From Emydura subglobosa (lineage: Eukaryota > Chordata > Testudines > Chelidae): DNA of 64,000 bases. The notes beneath the pieces are model-generated. The model was not told where the DNA came from. It searched no databases and saw nothing but the letters and a program-made list of their open reading frames with translations. This document shows, one piece after another, positions 34,880-46,500 of this stretch. The first letter of the stretch is position 1; each line of letters starts with the position of its first letter. Where the stretch lies: assembly GCA_007922225.1 (NCBI GenBank), contig ML680053.1, positions 21,326,379 through 21,390,378 of the forward strand, in the 5' to 3' direction. A program made the position numbers and the translations under genes.

Positions 34880-37800
34880 CCACCACCAGACTCTGTTTCT
34901 TCTCAGCAGTCTGCAGCTTGAGGTGGAGAGTTCTACTGCCTGCTGTATTCAGCATCCTGCCTTAACTTGTGAATTATTGTTTGATTTATTTGTTTTAGTA
35001 GTTTCTTTCTTTGAATTGTTTATTTTCATAATACCTTTATTTAACTTTAGTTTTTGTTGGTCGAGGAGAGAGGGCAGCTCCTTGCCCTCCTCTTCTCCAA
35101 GTTTGTGTTGGAGCATAATTGTTATGCTCAAGACCTCAGGGTTTAAGACCAGTAAGACTTGCTGCAGGTCCTTTTCCTATGCCAAATGGAAGGTCTATCC
35201 GGGTTTTAAAGGCAGATCCAAGAAAGACAGCGAGATTGGATTTAAGCTCATATTAATTGAGTGTGCCCTAGCTCCTGAGGGGTCTGCTTGCCCCTTTCCC
35301 CTGTATGTCAGCCTTTATGGCATAGACAGTCTTGGTCACTGTTGCTGCTTCATCCCCATACAATAAGACTTCAAAAAAGAGGAAACATATCTCTCCTAGC
35401 AAGGAAATGAAGAAGAGAGGCAAGTCATCATATTAGACCCACTTTTGGGAGACCTTTCATCTCTGTAATGATACAGCAGAGGTTCCTACTAAATCTGGCA
35501 CCTCACTCGGAGGTGCCTATCACAAGAACAACTACTGAGGTGGCACCTCTTGATCCCTTGTGGCCCAGCGTGACACACAGGGCTACCATTCATACCCCAG
35601 TACCGGTATCTGCAGTGCCTCTGAAAGGGGTCATGACCCTTCAATCATCTCAGTATCACAGGAGCTTCTATCTTATCACCTGGACCTCTTTCCAGATTCC
35701 TTTCTTCATAAGATCTCATTATTTCTGATGAACCCGTATCTCCAATTATGAGAGAATCTACCAGCGCCACCTCCACAGTACAGCTACAAAAGCAGCACAT
35801 TGGGACTGGTTTAAACCTCCAGCCTTTGGTACTGATTAGAACATCAGAGTCCCCTTCCCCATTAATTCAGGGAAAGACTCCTCTGACTTAGAGATATCAC
35901 TAGAGGGATTCATCCTGGTACCATTCTAGTTTATCCCCAGGAGCTCCTTTCATAAAGATGAGCCTGGGGAACCTACCAAATATCATCGGCTCAGAGATTA
36001 TGATTATCATTGAGATCTCTTCCCTTATACCCTCCTCAGTGAGGTTACAGGACCCATGGACCCGCTATGGCAACTAACTCAATCAATGCCTAAGAGAAAG
36101 CACTAGTACCCACCATTACTGTACCAACTACCAGCTCCTACAAGCCATCTTATAGTACAGCATGCATTGGCACTGCACATCTTGGTACCACACACTTCTC
36201 AGGTCCTGGAAGATATACAAGAGGAACAGGAGTCTTAGACAGAGGAGATCTCACCTCCATCTGGAAAGTCCTGTTCATTTCCAGACAAGGTGGTAATTCT
36301 GCCACCCCCTCTGCTAGGTAGATAATTTCAGAACTTTCCAGGAACTCATGAAAAGGCTAGCATATTCCCTTTAAATCCCACTAGATATGGTGCAAGAGTC
36401 CAAACACTCCCTGGTTGTCATCATGAAGATCAATCCCCAAGGAAAGTTTGCCCTATCTATTGACAAGGCATTGTTATCTCTTGCACATGCCCTGTGGCAA
36501 ACACATGCCAAAATTCCTCCGACCTATAAGTGGGTAAATAAAAAATACCACTCAAAGGACTGGAATAATTCTTCTCCCATCCTAACCCCAACTCTCTTCT
36601 GGTGGAGGCTATAAATAAGAAGAAACATCAGATTCAATCTAGGTCCTCTCTCTCAGATAAATGACTGGATTTGATGGGAAGGAAGAACTGTTCATCAACC
36701 ACTCTCCAATTTCACATTGCCAACTACCAAGCCTTGATATCAAAATATTATTTCAATACATACTTCAATTTTACACCTTTTATTGAGCATTTGCCTCCAG
36801 ACCAGAAAGATCAATTTCAGTTTGTCATCACTGAGGGATAGTTGGTTGCAACAACTTCTCTGCACACCACTTTAGATGTTCCTGATACTGTTTCCAGAAC
36901 CGTGGCCATATGGCAGTGGTCATGAAAAGAGCATCCTAGTTCTAATCTTCAGGACTTCCAAGAGAAGTTCAAAACATGATGGAAGACCTCCCATTTGAAG
37001 GCCTAAGATCTTTAGTGAGCATACAGACTTCTCTCTCCACACATGCAAGGACTCCAGAGCAATGTTGTGATCACTGAGGATTTATGTGCCTGCAATAAGA
37101 AGATGATTTAATAGATCCCAAACCATTAAAAGATCGAAACCATTCCTCTACCATTGAGACCATTTCCTCTTACCCTAAGCCTTAGGAGCTCTTCAGGAGA
37201 AAAGCCAGACCTCAGAAATGGGGGCCTCCCACCCCTACTTCTATCCAATCACCCCTTCCCATTAAGAGTCACTTTTGACACCTTGATCGAGGGCATTAAG
37301 TATTCCACTGCACTGAATCATCGGTTGTGTAACTACCCACACTTTGGAAACCAACTATCTCACTACCTACGTGCCTGGGTGTACCTTACCTCAGACAAGT
37401 TGATACTGGAGGTTGTCAAAGTGGGCTATTCTGTCCATTTCCATTCTCCAGAAAGCAATCTGAACAGAGTCTCCACTCATGTGGATTTTGATGAGTAGAA
37501 AATGCAGACTGAGTCTGTGAATTCCCATTGATGAACACGAGGAGCCTTGCTTTGAAGTTAACATTCTACTTCCTTTGCATTTCTTTGCAAGATTTCTTTG
37601 ATGAGTAATTTAGTTACAGTGATATACATAATGTAAATGCTTTTTTTTTTTTTTCACTAGATAAGTGAAAACAATATAAGTAACATTTCATTCATTTTCA
37701 TGAAGTTTTAATACCTGAATACATTCTTACATTAACACATCTTTGATAGAGTTAATTATTTACCAGGATATATATATAACGTAATGCATATACATATATA

Positions 37801-37979
37801 TAATGTAATGCAATAGCAATCAGTAGGTTATAGATAAGTGAAGACAATACCATTAACATTTCCTTTGAACTAAACTAACACACAAGTGAATTGGCCTGAT
37901 TATGCTAAAATACCTTTTGATACTCCTTTGATTTCTATCAGCATATGAATGAATTAGCTGCAGCCCTGTCCTGAGCTGG

Positions 37980-38901
37980 CACCCCAGTAGACAGTGTACT
38001 TGGAAGTACTTCCAGTCCTGGTGCTCCCTGCCATCTTCTCAAGCATCAGAAGTTCCACTTTCCAAGAGCCTGGACTGCCTATTAGGTCTCTTAATTATCT
38101 CTATCAGAGTACATGAGGCCACCATCAGTCTTTCACTCACCCATCCAGGGCTTCTCAGTCTTTGCCCATCCTACAGCAGCCAGTTTATTTAAGGCCTATA
38201 CAACTTATTTACTTCTGTTCTAAACTGGCCCCCCAATGGGACTTCAACCTTGTTTTTGAACACCCTAAGGAACACTCACTTTGAATCTATGACAACCTGC
38301 TTCCTCCTTCATCTTGCCTTCAGAATTTCTTTTCTAATTGCCATCACTTCAGTGAAGTGAATGAGGGACCTGGGAGTACTTTATGATGGACCCAGCATAC
38401 ACCACTTTCTACAAAGATAAGTTATATTATGTCCCCATCCTCACTTTCTCCCAAAGTGCTCCTTGGAATGTAACATTAACCAGGAAATTCGCCTACCGGT
38501 TTTCTGCCTGAAACCTCGTGCCTCCAGAGAAGAATCAAGTCTTCATTTTTTGGATGGCTGGAGGGCCTTTGCCTTCTATCTGGACAGGACTAAACCATTC
38601 TGTGTCTCTACTAGACTATTAGTATCAATAGGATGAAGGGCCAACCGATTTCTACACAAGGACTCTAAGTCTGTGCTGGGTTGCATCGGGGCCTGTTATG
38701 AGAAAGCAAGGATACAGCCCTCACAAAGTGACAGCACATTCTACTGGAGCTCAGTCCATTTCTGTAGCTCTACTGAAGGACGTTCCCATAGTAGAGATCT
38801 GTAGTACTGCTACTTGGTCTTATATCTATACCTTTGCCAAACACTATGCCAGCTTACCTGCTTTCAGAGGTTATACCACCTTTGGTGATGCAGTCCTTTA
38901 A
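37980..38901 (+). pseudogene. DIRS-2 tyrosine recombinase, catalytic Arg lost
   Basis: The N-terminal part is scattered through 37980-38260. KVTAHSTGAQSISVALLKDV and VEICSTATWSYIYTFAKHY (38698-38901) are the C-terminal catalytic region. The H-x-x-R box reads HSTG at 38737-38748, a change explained by one base (AGA to GGA), and removes a catalytic arginine. The frame is otherwise open at this place for 67 codons. Confidence 0.82.
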
Positions 38902-38979
38902 ACTGTCCTGGACTTTCTGCCTCAGCACCAGCTTCTCATTAAGTTACTGCCATAGGGACATATATTTGAAGAAGATGGA

Positions 38980-39277
38980 AAGATTACTTACCTTACAGAA
39001 ACTTGAGTCCTTCACAATGTTTTGTCCCTATGGGTGCTTCATCTCCTGGACTTCTTCTCCTCTGCTGTGGACTTAGGCTTCACAGAACTGAGTGGCGGCT
39101 CCCTATACACTCTTGATCAGAGCACAAGGCACTGTTCTGCACAGGCACGGGCCCCCAAATACTACTTTGGAGTCTCCGGTTGAGAGTGCACAGCCATATG
39201 CACATGCTATAGTGGAGCACCCATTGGGACAAAACATCTAAAAAAACTCAAGTTACTGTAAGGTAAATAACATTTCC
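38980..39277. repeat. DIRS-2 internal complementary region and 3' terminus
   Basis: The arm at 38981-39037 (GATTACTTACCTTACAGAAA, CTTGAGTCCTTCACAATGTT, TTGTCCCTATGGGTGCTTC) is the reverse complement of 39211-39277 (GGAGCACCCATTGGGACAAA, then CTCAAGTTACTGTAAGGTAA), with a few differences. This is the same arrangement as in DIRS-1 and DIRS-3 but with a distinct sequence. Confidence 0.85.
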
Positions 39278-40614
39278 TTCCCTTGACACCCTCTGTGGTA
39301 TTCTACAAGGATACAGTTGTACTCTGTACCTTTCCTGTTTTTCTCCCTAAAGTTTATCCCTCTTTTTATCCAAATTAGGACAATTCTCTCTCATTTCTTT
39401 TCTATCTTCAATTCCAGGTTAGAATGGAGTGAATCTGATTTCAGGAGAGTCTTAACAATGAATTTAAGCAAGAGATGGCCAAATAATAAGGCCTTATGCT
39501 CTGAAGACATTCTTTCTGTGGAAGATATGAACAGGCGTGATGTCTCCAGGAGTGCAAGGCCTCGTGTTTACCTGTAACATGAGGTGCCTGTGCTCCGTAT
39601 GTTTAGCATGACAACACCCTGTGCTGCTTTGCATCTGCTGGTGTTGTCTGTAATCCATGCCTTTGACCTGATTTGGCTCCTTTGGGTTGTGGAGTTTAAT
39701 TTTACAGTTGATTTATGGCTACCTCCTTCACAGGTGCAAACAGGAGATGAGGGAACAGACTTCTTGGGCTTGTTCCCCTCTCAAGTAGAAAAAAACATTA
39801 TTCAGTCCAAAGTTAACCTTACCTAGAAATTATTATAATCTGGTGAATAGTGTCCTCTAGTTTCCAGGACCAAGATTTTTCAGAACAGGACCTAAATTTA
39901 GGCTTCTAAGTTCATATTTAGAAACCTAAAGATGTCTGATTTTCAAAAATGTTGAGCTTCCCGCATCTCTCCACTGACTGCAGTGGGAGTTGCTGTGTGC
40001 TCACAATTTTTGCATATCATGCTATCTATTCAGAAACTTAAATATAATGATAACAACCTTTTGACACCTGCTTTTGAAAATCTTGGCTTAGATGTCTGCT
40101 ACCTCTAGCCTATGCATTTCCTTTAATCCTTTATTCATAGGTTTCTTCTCTGCAGAGACTGTTAGAAGTTCAACTATTTTAGCAAGAGCCTAGGACTAAG
40201 TCACACCCATTGAGCTACTGCTGGAAGTTCTACTTCTTGGATCAGCAGAATTTCAAACATTTCACGTTTTTAATGTTTCTAAAATAATTTTTGGTTTTTG
40301 GATTGGCAATTACAGCCATAAGGTTAGATTAAAACTCCATCCCTCTCTTCTTGCAAAATTTGGGTATATTCAGATCTGGATCTGTTGTTTGAGTCCATCT
40401 CTAGTTAACTACTTTGGGACAATATATAGTGTATCTGAGTGATGTTCCATGTCACCAGTTACTTGAAACTAAAAATTTTGCTGTTGTGCTTTTCAGGATA
40501 GGTGCTTAGTGACTGAGGTTCTGTTAGCTAGCTTTACCCAGAGGGTAAAATTAGAAAAGCAGGAAGGTGATATCTAACAAACATATTTATCCATTTATCT
40601 TGCTCTTATTTCAG
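39278..40614 (+). other. Intron, no gene; short repeat at about 39890-40010
   Basis: No gene. The stretch 39890-40010 contains GATTTTCAAAAATGTTGAGC and GCAGTGGGAGTTGCTGTG, pieces of a short palindromic repeat family. Frames at 39317-39577 and 39584-39826 have no recognisable domain. Confidence 0.4.
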
Positions 40615-40680
40615 GCTGATCAGTTAATGTTTGCTTTACATTTTGTAAGAGGAATGCATCCTGAACTTTTCCAAGATAAC
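40615..40680 (+). CDS. DYNC2H1: DYNC2H1 exon: AAA6 start
   Basis: Twenty-two codons in phase 0: ADQLMFALHFVRGMHPELFQ then DN. The helix ADQL.FAL...RG...P+.F is the dynein-2 form of the start of AAA6. Acceptor TTATTTCAG, donor AAC/gtaagt. Confidence 0.95.
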
Positions 40681-41659
40681 GTAAGTACTGTAGAAAAAAA
40701 ACTCAGGTGTGTTACTTATCTTAATACAGAAAAATAAATGTAAAATAGGATACATACATTTGCATAGTGGCCCACTGCAGTAAATATACAGTGTGTATTT
40801 TTGTAGTTATGTATTTGCATTTCTGTATAATTTTTAATTGTTTCTTATTTTGGGTGTTAACTTTAATTTTATTAAGTTGAAAATGTAGTTCATCACTGGG
40901 GAGGTTGTGGAAAAGTGAATTTTAAAGAGGGATTTCAAGGAGAACGCAGTTGCATGGATTCCAGGATCAGGATGGACATATGAATGTGTAGAGAGCATAG
41001 AAGAAAGTGCAATGTGTTTGTTAGAGAAGGCTCTGACAGGATCAGAGTTAGAGTATAGATCCCAACTGGGAGAGTGATAGAAAACAAAACACAAGATGTA
41101 GGTTGATGGTGAGGACGAGAAGTTTGAATTTGATTTCAAAATATATGTTTTGTATGATTAAGGGACGGAAAGAAGTGACATGGTCTCTGCAGCAGGAGAG
41201 AAAGATGAGTTTGGTGATAGCATTTAGATGAACTGTTATGCCTTGTCTGGCTTGTGGTGGCATGTAAATTATGTATAGTACATGCTGCAGTGAAAGGCAG
41301 GCTAAATCCCAACTGCAGTGTTTAGTTAGTTACATGTGACAGTGAAAGGGTTTTGCAATGGAGAGACAGCTGGGAAAGGTTCCAGCAGCAGGACACTACA
41401 CTGCCTCCTGCCCGCCAGACTTTCTCCAGTATCAGAGTCTTTCACTGTGGCAATGGAAATAATATTTTTTTGACTAAAGTAAAGCCTGGCTACACAGCCT
41501 TTGTAAATGTTTGTGAGTACTAATTTATATCTTGACTGCTTACATTTATTATGCACTTGTATCAGCTGTTAGAATTTCTGCCTGTCTAATCTAAGTTCAT
41601 ATGTGGGACATATCCCTTTAGTATCCGAGTACTTCCAAGAATTAAAACAAGTAAATAAT
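40681..41659 (+). other. Intron, no gene seen
   Basis: No gene. Purine-rich stretch at about 40900-41230 suggests an old repeat, unnamed. Minus-strand frames here have no domain. Confidence 0.35.
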
Positions 41660-41900
41660 ATCTATATGTCATTCTTCTTCGAGTGCTTCCTCATGCTATT
41701 CCAAGTAGGTGTGCATGCGTTGCATGCACAGTCCACTGGAAAGTTTTCCCCTTGTGGTACCCGTAGGGTCAGCTCTAGTGCCCCCTGGAATCACGCCTCC
41801 ATGGTGCCCTATATGGTGCCCTGTCGACCTTCCACCTCTTCAGTTCCTTCTTACCGCCCAGGTCACTGGAACAGATTCTCTTGCAATGCAAGTTCTTCCC

Positions 41901-41925
41901 CTTTGTCTTTGTCTTTGTCTTTGTC
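41901..41925 (+). repeat. (CTTTGT)4 hexamer run
   Basis: Four tandem CTTTGT units followed by C, inside the 5' part of DIRS-3 just beyond its terminal repeat. It may be an expansion within the element. Confidence 0.9.
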
Positions 41926-41939
41926 AAGTACATGTAATA

Positions 41940-42560
41940 AGATGTAAGAGCAGATTCTCCCAGCATTCTCCAATTACTGGATGTATACCAGAGGAACTAT
42001 ACAAGCCTGCAAACTCCACAATTCTTCTAGAAACCTGATGTATATGGACTTTTAATCATTTGTATGTATCTGATTACTTTAAGCCTTTAACATTTCTCTT
42101 ATGGTTTGTTTCTTTCTTTTTATAATAAACCTTTAGTTTTAGTTACTAAAGGATTGGCTGGCAGCGTGGTATTTTGGGTAAGATCCAATCTTATATATTG
42201 ATCTGGTACTGTGGCTGACCCTTTGGGGTCAGAGGGAACCTTTTTAGTAAAGAGCATAGAGTTTAAATAACTGGTCTCTTTACTGGACCTAGTGGCTGAT
42301 TGGGAGTCAGAGACTGGAATGCAATAAAGGGGGCTGTGTGTATTTGTATTTTGGGCTTCTTGATAACCAGTGCGGAAAGTCAGAAGCACTGTTTGTGGCT
42401 GCTTGGGAAGCCTGGCTTCAGTGCCACCCACTAGTGCTGGGAGAATCTGCTCTCTTTTCACAGCGTGCCCTGACCTTGGCATTATCAGGTGGCTACCCTA
42501 GGCACGGAAGGGTCACAGAGGGGTCCCTGAAGAGGGACAGGGAGGGTTGAGGATGGGAAG
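41940..42560 (+). mobile_element. LTR-like insertion in DIRS-3
   Basis: DIRS sequence stops at about 41935 and does not resume in sense. The insert contains TATAATAAACCTTTAG (AATAAA at 42123-42129) followed by CTAAAGGATTGGCTGGCAGC and GGGTAAGATCCAA, which resemble the R/U5 region of reptile endogenous-retrovirus LTRs. Ends and duplications were not resolved. It may be a truncated LTR. Confidence 0.45.
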
Positions 42561-42584
42561 GTGAGTGAGATGAAAATTGGAACA

Positions 42585-43240
42585 AATATCCCTGTCTCAC
42601 CATGCATAGGACCAATCGATCCAACGTGATCTGGGTCCAAGCACAGTAGCAGTGGGATAGTTGATCCAAAAATAAAAGGAAGGGTGGATCCCGTACAATG
42701 ATTGGTCTACCATCCTTGGGTGCATCCTCAAAACTTTTGCTTGGGCCCTTAGGGCTGCCTCGTTTGACCAGTGCCCTGGCTAGAGGATTGTGGTGGCCTC
42801 CTTCTGTTATTATGAATGCTTTGATGGTTGAAGTCCTGCCTTGGCCGGTTCTGATAGAATCGAGGCATGGGCTGTGGCTTGAAAGGCTTCCTCTGGGTTA
42901 CCAGAGTATGCAGCCCAAGGGACTTTAGTGTGGCCCTAGAGTCTTTCAAGCTATTTAGTTTGGAGTCTGTTTGTGAGGAATATAGGGCCAGGCCCTTGAC
43001 TAGCAGGTCCTGGATGGTTAACTGAACCTCATGAGGGAGGCTCGAGGCCTAGAGCCGCCTTCTCATGGCTACACCCGACACCATAGTCCACGCTGCCATA
43101 TCTGCAGCATCTAAGGCCGCCTGAAGCAGAGTCTTTGATACTGCCTTACTGTCTTTCACCATGGTGGAGAACTCAGATTTGGAGTCTGATGGTACTGACT
43201 CTGCAAATTTCTCCATGGATTGCCACGAGCCTGGTGGAAT
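42585..43240 (-). pseudogene. DIRS-3 gag segment in inverted orientation
   Basis: Minus-strand frames read SWQSMEKFAESVPSDSKSEF, LLQAALDAADMAAWTMVSGV then AMRRRL, and further down SLKDSRATLKSLGLHTLVTQ and RKPFKPQPMPRFY, in two frames. This is the C-terminal half of DIRS gag. The surrounding DIRS-3 pieces (5' end, RT, recombinase) all read on the + strand, so this segment is inverted relative to them, or comes from a second element in the opposite direction. Near 43240 it meets a short sense gag piece (GSRMAIARAPTIDRAMASQG). Confidence 0.75.
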
Positions 43241-43399
43241 GCCCACGGGGTCCAGAATGGCCATTGCGAGGGCACCTACCATTGACAGGGCCATGGCATC
43301 ACAAGGAGATGAGTCACCTCTACTCTCTGATGCACCTCAGTCTTTTGCTTCACAGCTTCAGTTCAGTTACAGAAGAGCTGATCCAGAGGTAAGTTGGTA

Positions 43400-45640
43400 G
43401 TTGAAATTGAATCCTGACTGAAAGACAAAATGGTTCTCCAGACCTGCGCCCTCTGGCACCAGCCACACTGTCAGTGGAATTTTACAGGAATCAAAATGGA
43501 GTTCAGAGTCACATGAGCAAGTCCTGGGCCCCTTGCACCTGGGAATGTCTTAATTGGCCATTAAGCAGGCTATTGTCCTGCCGCCATCCAGTTTGGGGTG
43601 TTGTCCAGGCAGCACAATTTGAAATACAGATATCTCAAATCATATCGCAAACATGTCCATAACTTCCATTACACATATGACACATGAACATAAGTATTAT
43701 CATCTTACTTATCACATTATAACCTTTCTAACAATACCTGACATGGCATATCTCACATGAATTATTATTATTTTGACATACTGATGTCAAACCCTCTACT
43801 AAATACTGCCCCCCAATCTAGCCAGTGTGACACCCCCAACACGAGACTGCTGCAGAAGGCAGTAGTCAGAGCTCCTGAATACACCTCAAGGGCCCCCCTG
43901 CTCCAGCCAGCGTGACACCCCCCACGCAAATATTGATGCAGAAAGGAGTGTCCCTAGACACTGCTGAATGCATCAGGGAAACTTTTCCTTTCCAGTTCTT
44001 AACATGTTTTAAGGGTTTTACAAAGTATCAGACACATGGTACATTTTTACAGTTTCTGGCATTAATAACAATTTAACTACAAGACTTAACAATGACATAC
44101 ATATTAACAGCAAAATCATGTTCAGTTAAAACAGGCTTTTTCTTTGTAAGGTTCACTATGGAGGTAACAATGTTATTCAATTTTTACAAACAGTTGTAAG
44201 GGTTTAGTTAGCTCAATAGTGGGTTCTTGGTGCATAATCTATGCTCCTCTTATGTGATTTTGCAAGCTCTCTCCAAACTGTGACGAATACTCCCCCACTG
44301 GTTGTTCTGTCATCTTTGCATTACCATCCCAGGAATCACCAATCAGATCTAGGGGTCCCCTGACCTGCCTCCCATAAAGCAGCTCAAAAGGAGCCAACCC
44401 TGTAGACTCTTGGGGTACACTCTTTTATGCATACAGCAAATAAGGCAGCAAGACATTCCAGGTATTCTGGCATCAGTCCACATGCATCTTTAACACAGCC
44501 TTCAATGTCCCATTAAATCTTTCTACCAAACCATTTGCCTCTGGATGAGAAGGGGCAGCTTTTAGATGACTTACTCCACACATTTCCCACAGCTGCTTAA
44601 ATACAATCAACATGAAATTGGCACCACCGTCTGACACGATTTCCTTGGGAAAACCCACTCTGCTAAAAATAGTAAGCAGAGCTCAGGCCACTGTCTCAGC
44701 CTTAACATTAGAAAAAGCTACAACCTCAGAGTACCTGGTGGCGAAATTCACCAACACTAGGGTATACTTCTTCCTCTTTCTGGAAGGTTTAGGGAGTGGC
44801 CCCACAATATCCACAGACATTCTGGCAAACACCTCCCCGATAATGGGTAAAGGCGTAGGGGTACCTTTTTAGGACCCTTCAAACTCTTGCATTCCTGACA
44901 CAAATCACAGCTTCTGCAATAACTCCTTACTGTGTCAGACATGTAAGGCCAATAAAAATTTTGCTTCAGTCTGTCACAAAATCCTCCTATGCCCAGATGT
45001 CCTGCAAAGAGATCATCATGAGCCACCTTTAACAACTTAATTTCATATCCCTCAGGCACTACATGTTGATGGCAGTTTTTATCATAAGGCTGCTTTTTCC
45101 CTGTAGGGAATTCTCTGTATAGCAAGCCCTCATGCATGAAAAATCTGTGTGCTCCTCCTGCTGGGGCTAGGCTTTGGGCCCCCCTTCTGGCCCCCTCCAA
45201 AGAAACACCCTCTTGCTGAGCACTAACAAACTCTTTCTGAACTTCACTCAAATTCAGAGCCACCCCAGGCACATCCAACCCACTTTCAGCGAGCCACACC
45301 CGAGAGGAATCCTCCTTGCTAATAGCTATGGGCGGATCTTTCTCCCCCTTGTTAGGCAGGTAGTTTGCATTACCCCCTCCCCCCCAACACACACACACTA
45401 GCTAGTTCACTAGTTTTTAAAATCTTAACTGTTATCCATTTCAAGTCTGGACTTGGTTTTAAAGAGATATTAACCATTTTCACTAGCCTCTCATAAACAG
45501 GATTCTGTTGTTCCTTCATTGCCAATCTCTGACTCCACATAGCATCAGATATACCTGAGTTCACTAAGAGACTGCAAGATATATCCACATGAATTATTAT
45601 GATTTTGACATATTGATGTTAAACCCTATACTAAATGCTC
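43400..45640 (-). mobile_element. Ty3/Gypsy retrotransposon remnant inside DIRS-3
   Basis: Between sense DIRS gag (to 43395) and DIRS RT (from 45640) lies a minus-strand block. It holds Gypsy integrase and downstream sequence. Its left part (43741-43835) and right edge (45585-45665) share a direct repeat including CACATGAATTATTAT, TTTTGACATA.TGATGT, AAACCCT.TACTAAAT and a CCAG.GTG.CACCC end. These may be LTR or internal duplications. The 5' part (gag, protease, RT) is missing. Confidence 0.7.
44290..45398 (-). pseudogene. Ty3/Gypsy integrase, frameshifted
   Basis: On the minus strand, 44757-45398 encodes the zinc-finger H-H-C-C domain (GYEIKLLKVAHDDLFAGHLG then FCDRLKQNFYWPYM, and CRSCDLCQECKS). 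After a frameshift, 44473-44658 gives the core catalytic part (MGFPKEIVSDGGANFMLIVF, HPEANGLVERFNGTLKAVLK) with SDGG and the ERFNGTLK glutamate. Further on, VPQESTGLAPFELLYGRQVR and GPLDLI mark the C-terminal GPF/Y-adjacent region. An integrase inserts retrotransposon DNA into chromosomes. Broken by a frameshift and stops. Confidence 0.85.
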
Positions 45641-46500
45641 CCCCCCAGTCTAACCAGCGTGGCACCCTCTCACGAGGAAATCTTTCAGGAAGAAGTGCAA
45701 GCTCTTCTAAAAGTAGGAACAGTGGAAGAAGTTCCTTGCGAACTAAGGGGAAAGGGATTCTGCTCCCGTTATTTCCTAATCCTGAAAGCCAAGGGAGGCC
45801 TTTGTTACATCCTTGACTTGTGAAACATCAACAGATTCATGAAGAAGCTGAGTTTCCACATGGTTTCTCTGGCTTCCATCATCCTCTCCCTGGATTCACA
45901 TGATTGGTATGCAGCCCTTGACCTGAAGGATGCATACTTCCACATGGCTATCTTCCCAGTCCACAGGAGGTTTCTCCGTTTTTTGTCAATCAGACCCACT
46001 ACCAATTCATGGTCCTTCCCTTCAGGCTGTCTGTGGCACCTCGGGTATTTACCAAATGCATGGTGGTAGTCACGGCATTTTTGAGGAAGAGAAAAGTGCA
46101 GGTATACCCTTACCACAATGACTGGTTGGTCAAGTGCTGTACCAGGGAGCAGATGGAGGTGGATGTGAGCCTGATAAGGGCTACCTTCAACAGGTTCAGC
46201 CTTTTGATCAATGAGCAGAAGTCAATGCTCACGCCTGCCCAGAGGATAGATTTCATTGGGGCTATGCTTGAGTCACATCAGGCCAGGGCATCCCTCCCTG
46301 AATCTCATTTTCTGGCCTGGGGCACCGTAGAGGAATTGAAACGTTATCTTTATAACACAGCTCAGAATTGCCTCACGCTGCTGGGGCACCTATGTCATAC
46401 AGCATGCAAGACTACACTTCAAGCCTCTACAAATGTGGCTAATCTTGGTTTATCACCTAGCTCGTATAGACAAGGTAGTCTCGCCCCCTCCCACCCCAAG
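45640..46500 (+). pseudogene. DIRS-3 reverse transcriptase, catalytic box damaged
   Basis: Pieces in several frames: EEIFQEEVQALLKVGTVEEV and GKGFCSRYFLILKAKGGLCY (45635-45823), ASIILSLDSHDWYAALDLKD then AYFHMAIFPVHRRFLRF (45839-45990), and the thumb side (46009-46506). The box expected as Y-L-D-D reads YHND at 46111-46122, so the first aspartate has become Asn. The frame then continues 49 codons until a solo LTR interrupts it after 46500. Confidence 0.88.

Larger units (their letters stand above)
34880..39277 (+). mobile_element. DIRS-2: degenerate DIRS retrotransposon lacking RT and RNase H
   Basis: A second DIRS in sense with the gene, of a different subfamily from DIRS-1. Gag remnants lie at 35150-36620 and the gag-to-RT junction at 37154-37498 (YLTSDKLILEVVKVGYSVHF). 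The RT palm, RNase H and connector are absent; about 430 bp of AT-rich, partly repeated sequence (37500-37930) occupies their place. The recombinase follows (37980-38901), then an internal complementary region and the 3' end. No 5' inverted repeat was found, so the 5' edge is a guess. Confidence 0.82.

Noticed and set aside
34923..35366. A 147-codon frame as host gene
   Set aside because: It lies at the start of DIRS-2 and has the Ser-rich, low-complexity composition of the gag region; no host domain was recognised.
37615..37870. AT-rich stretch with AGATAAGTGAA.ACAATA repeats as a separate transposon
   Set aside because: Two diverged copies of the phrase (about 37661 and 37831) are not enough to define ends or a family; kept as filler in the DIRS-2 deletion.
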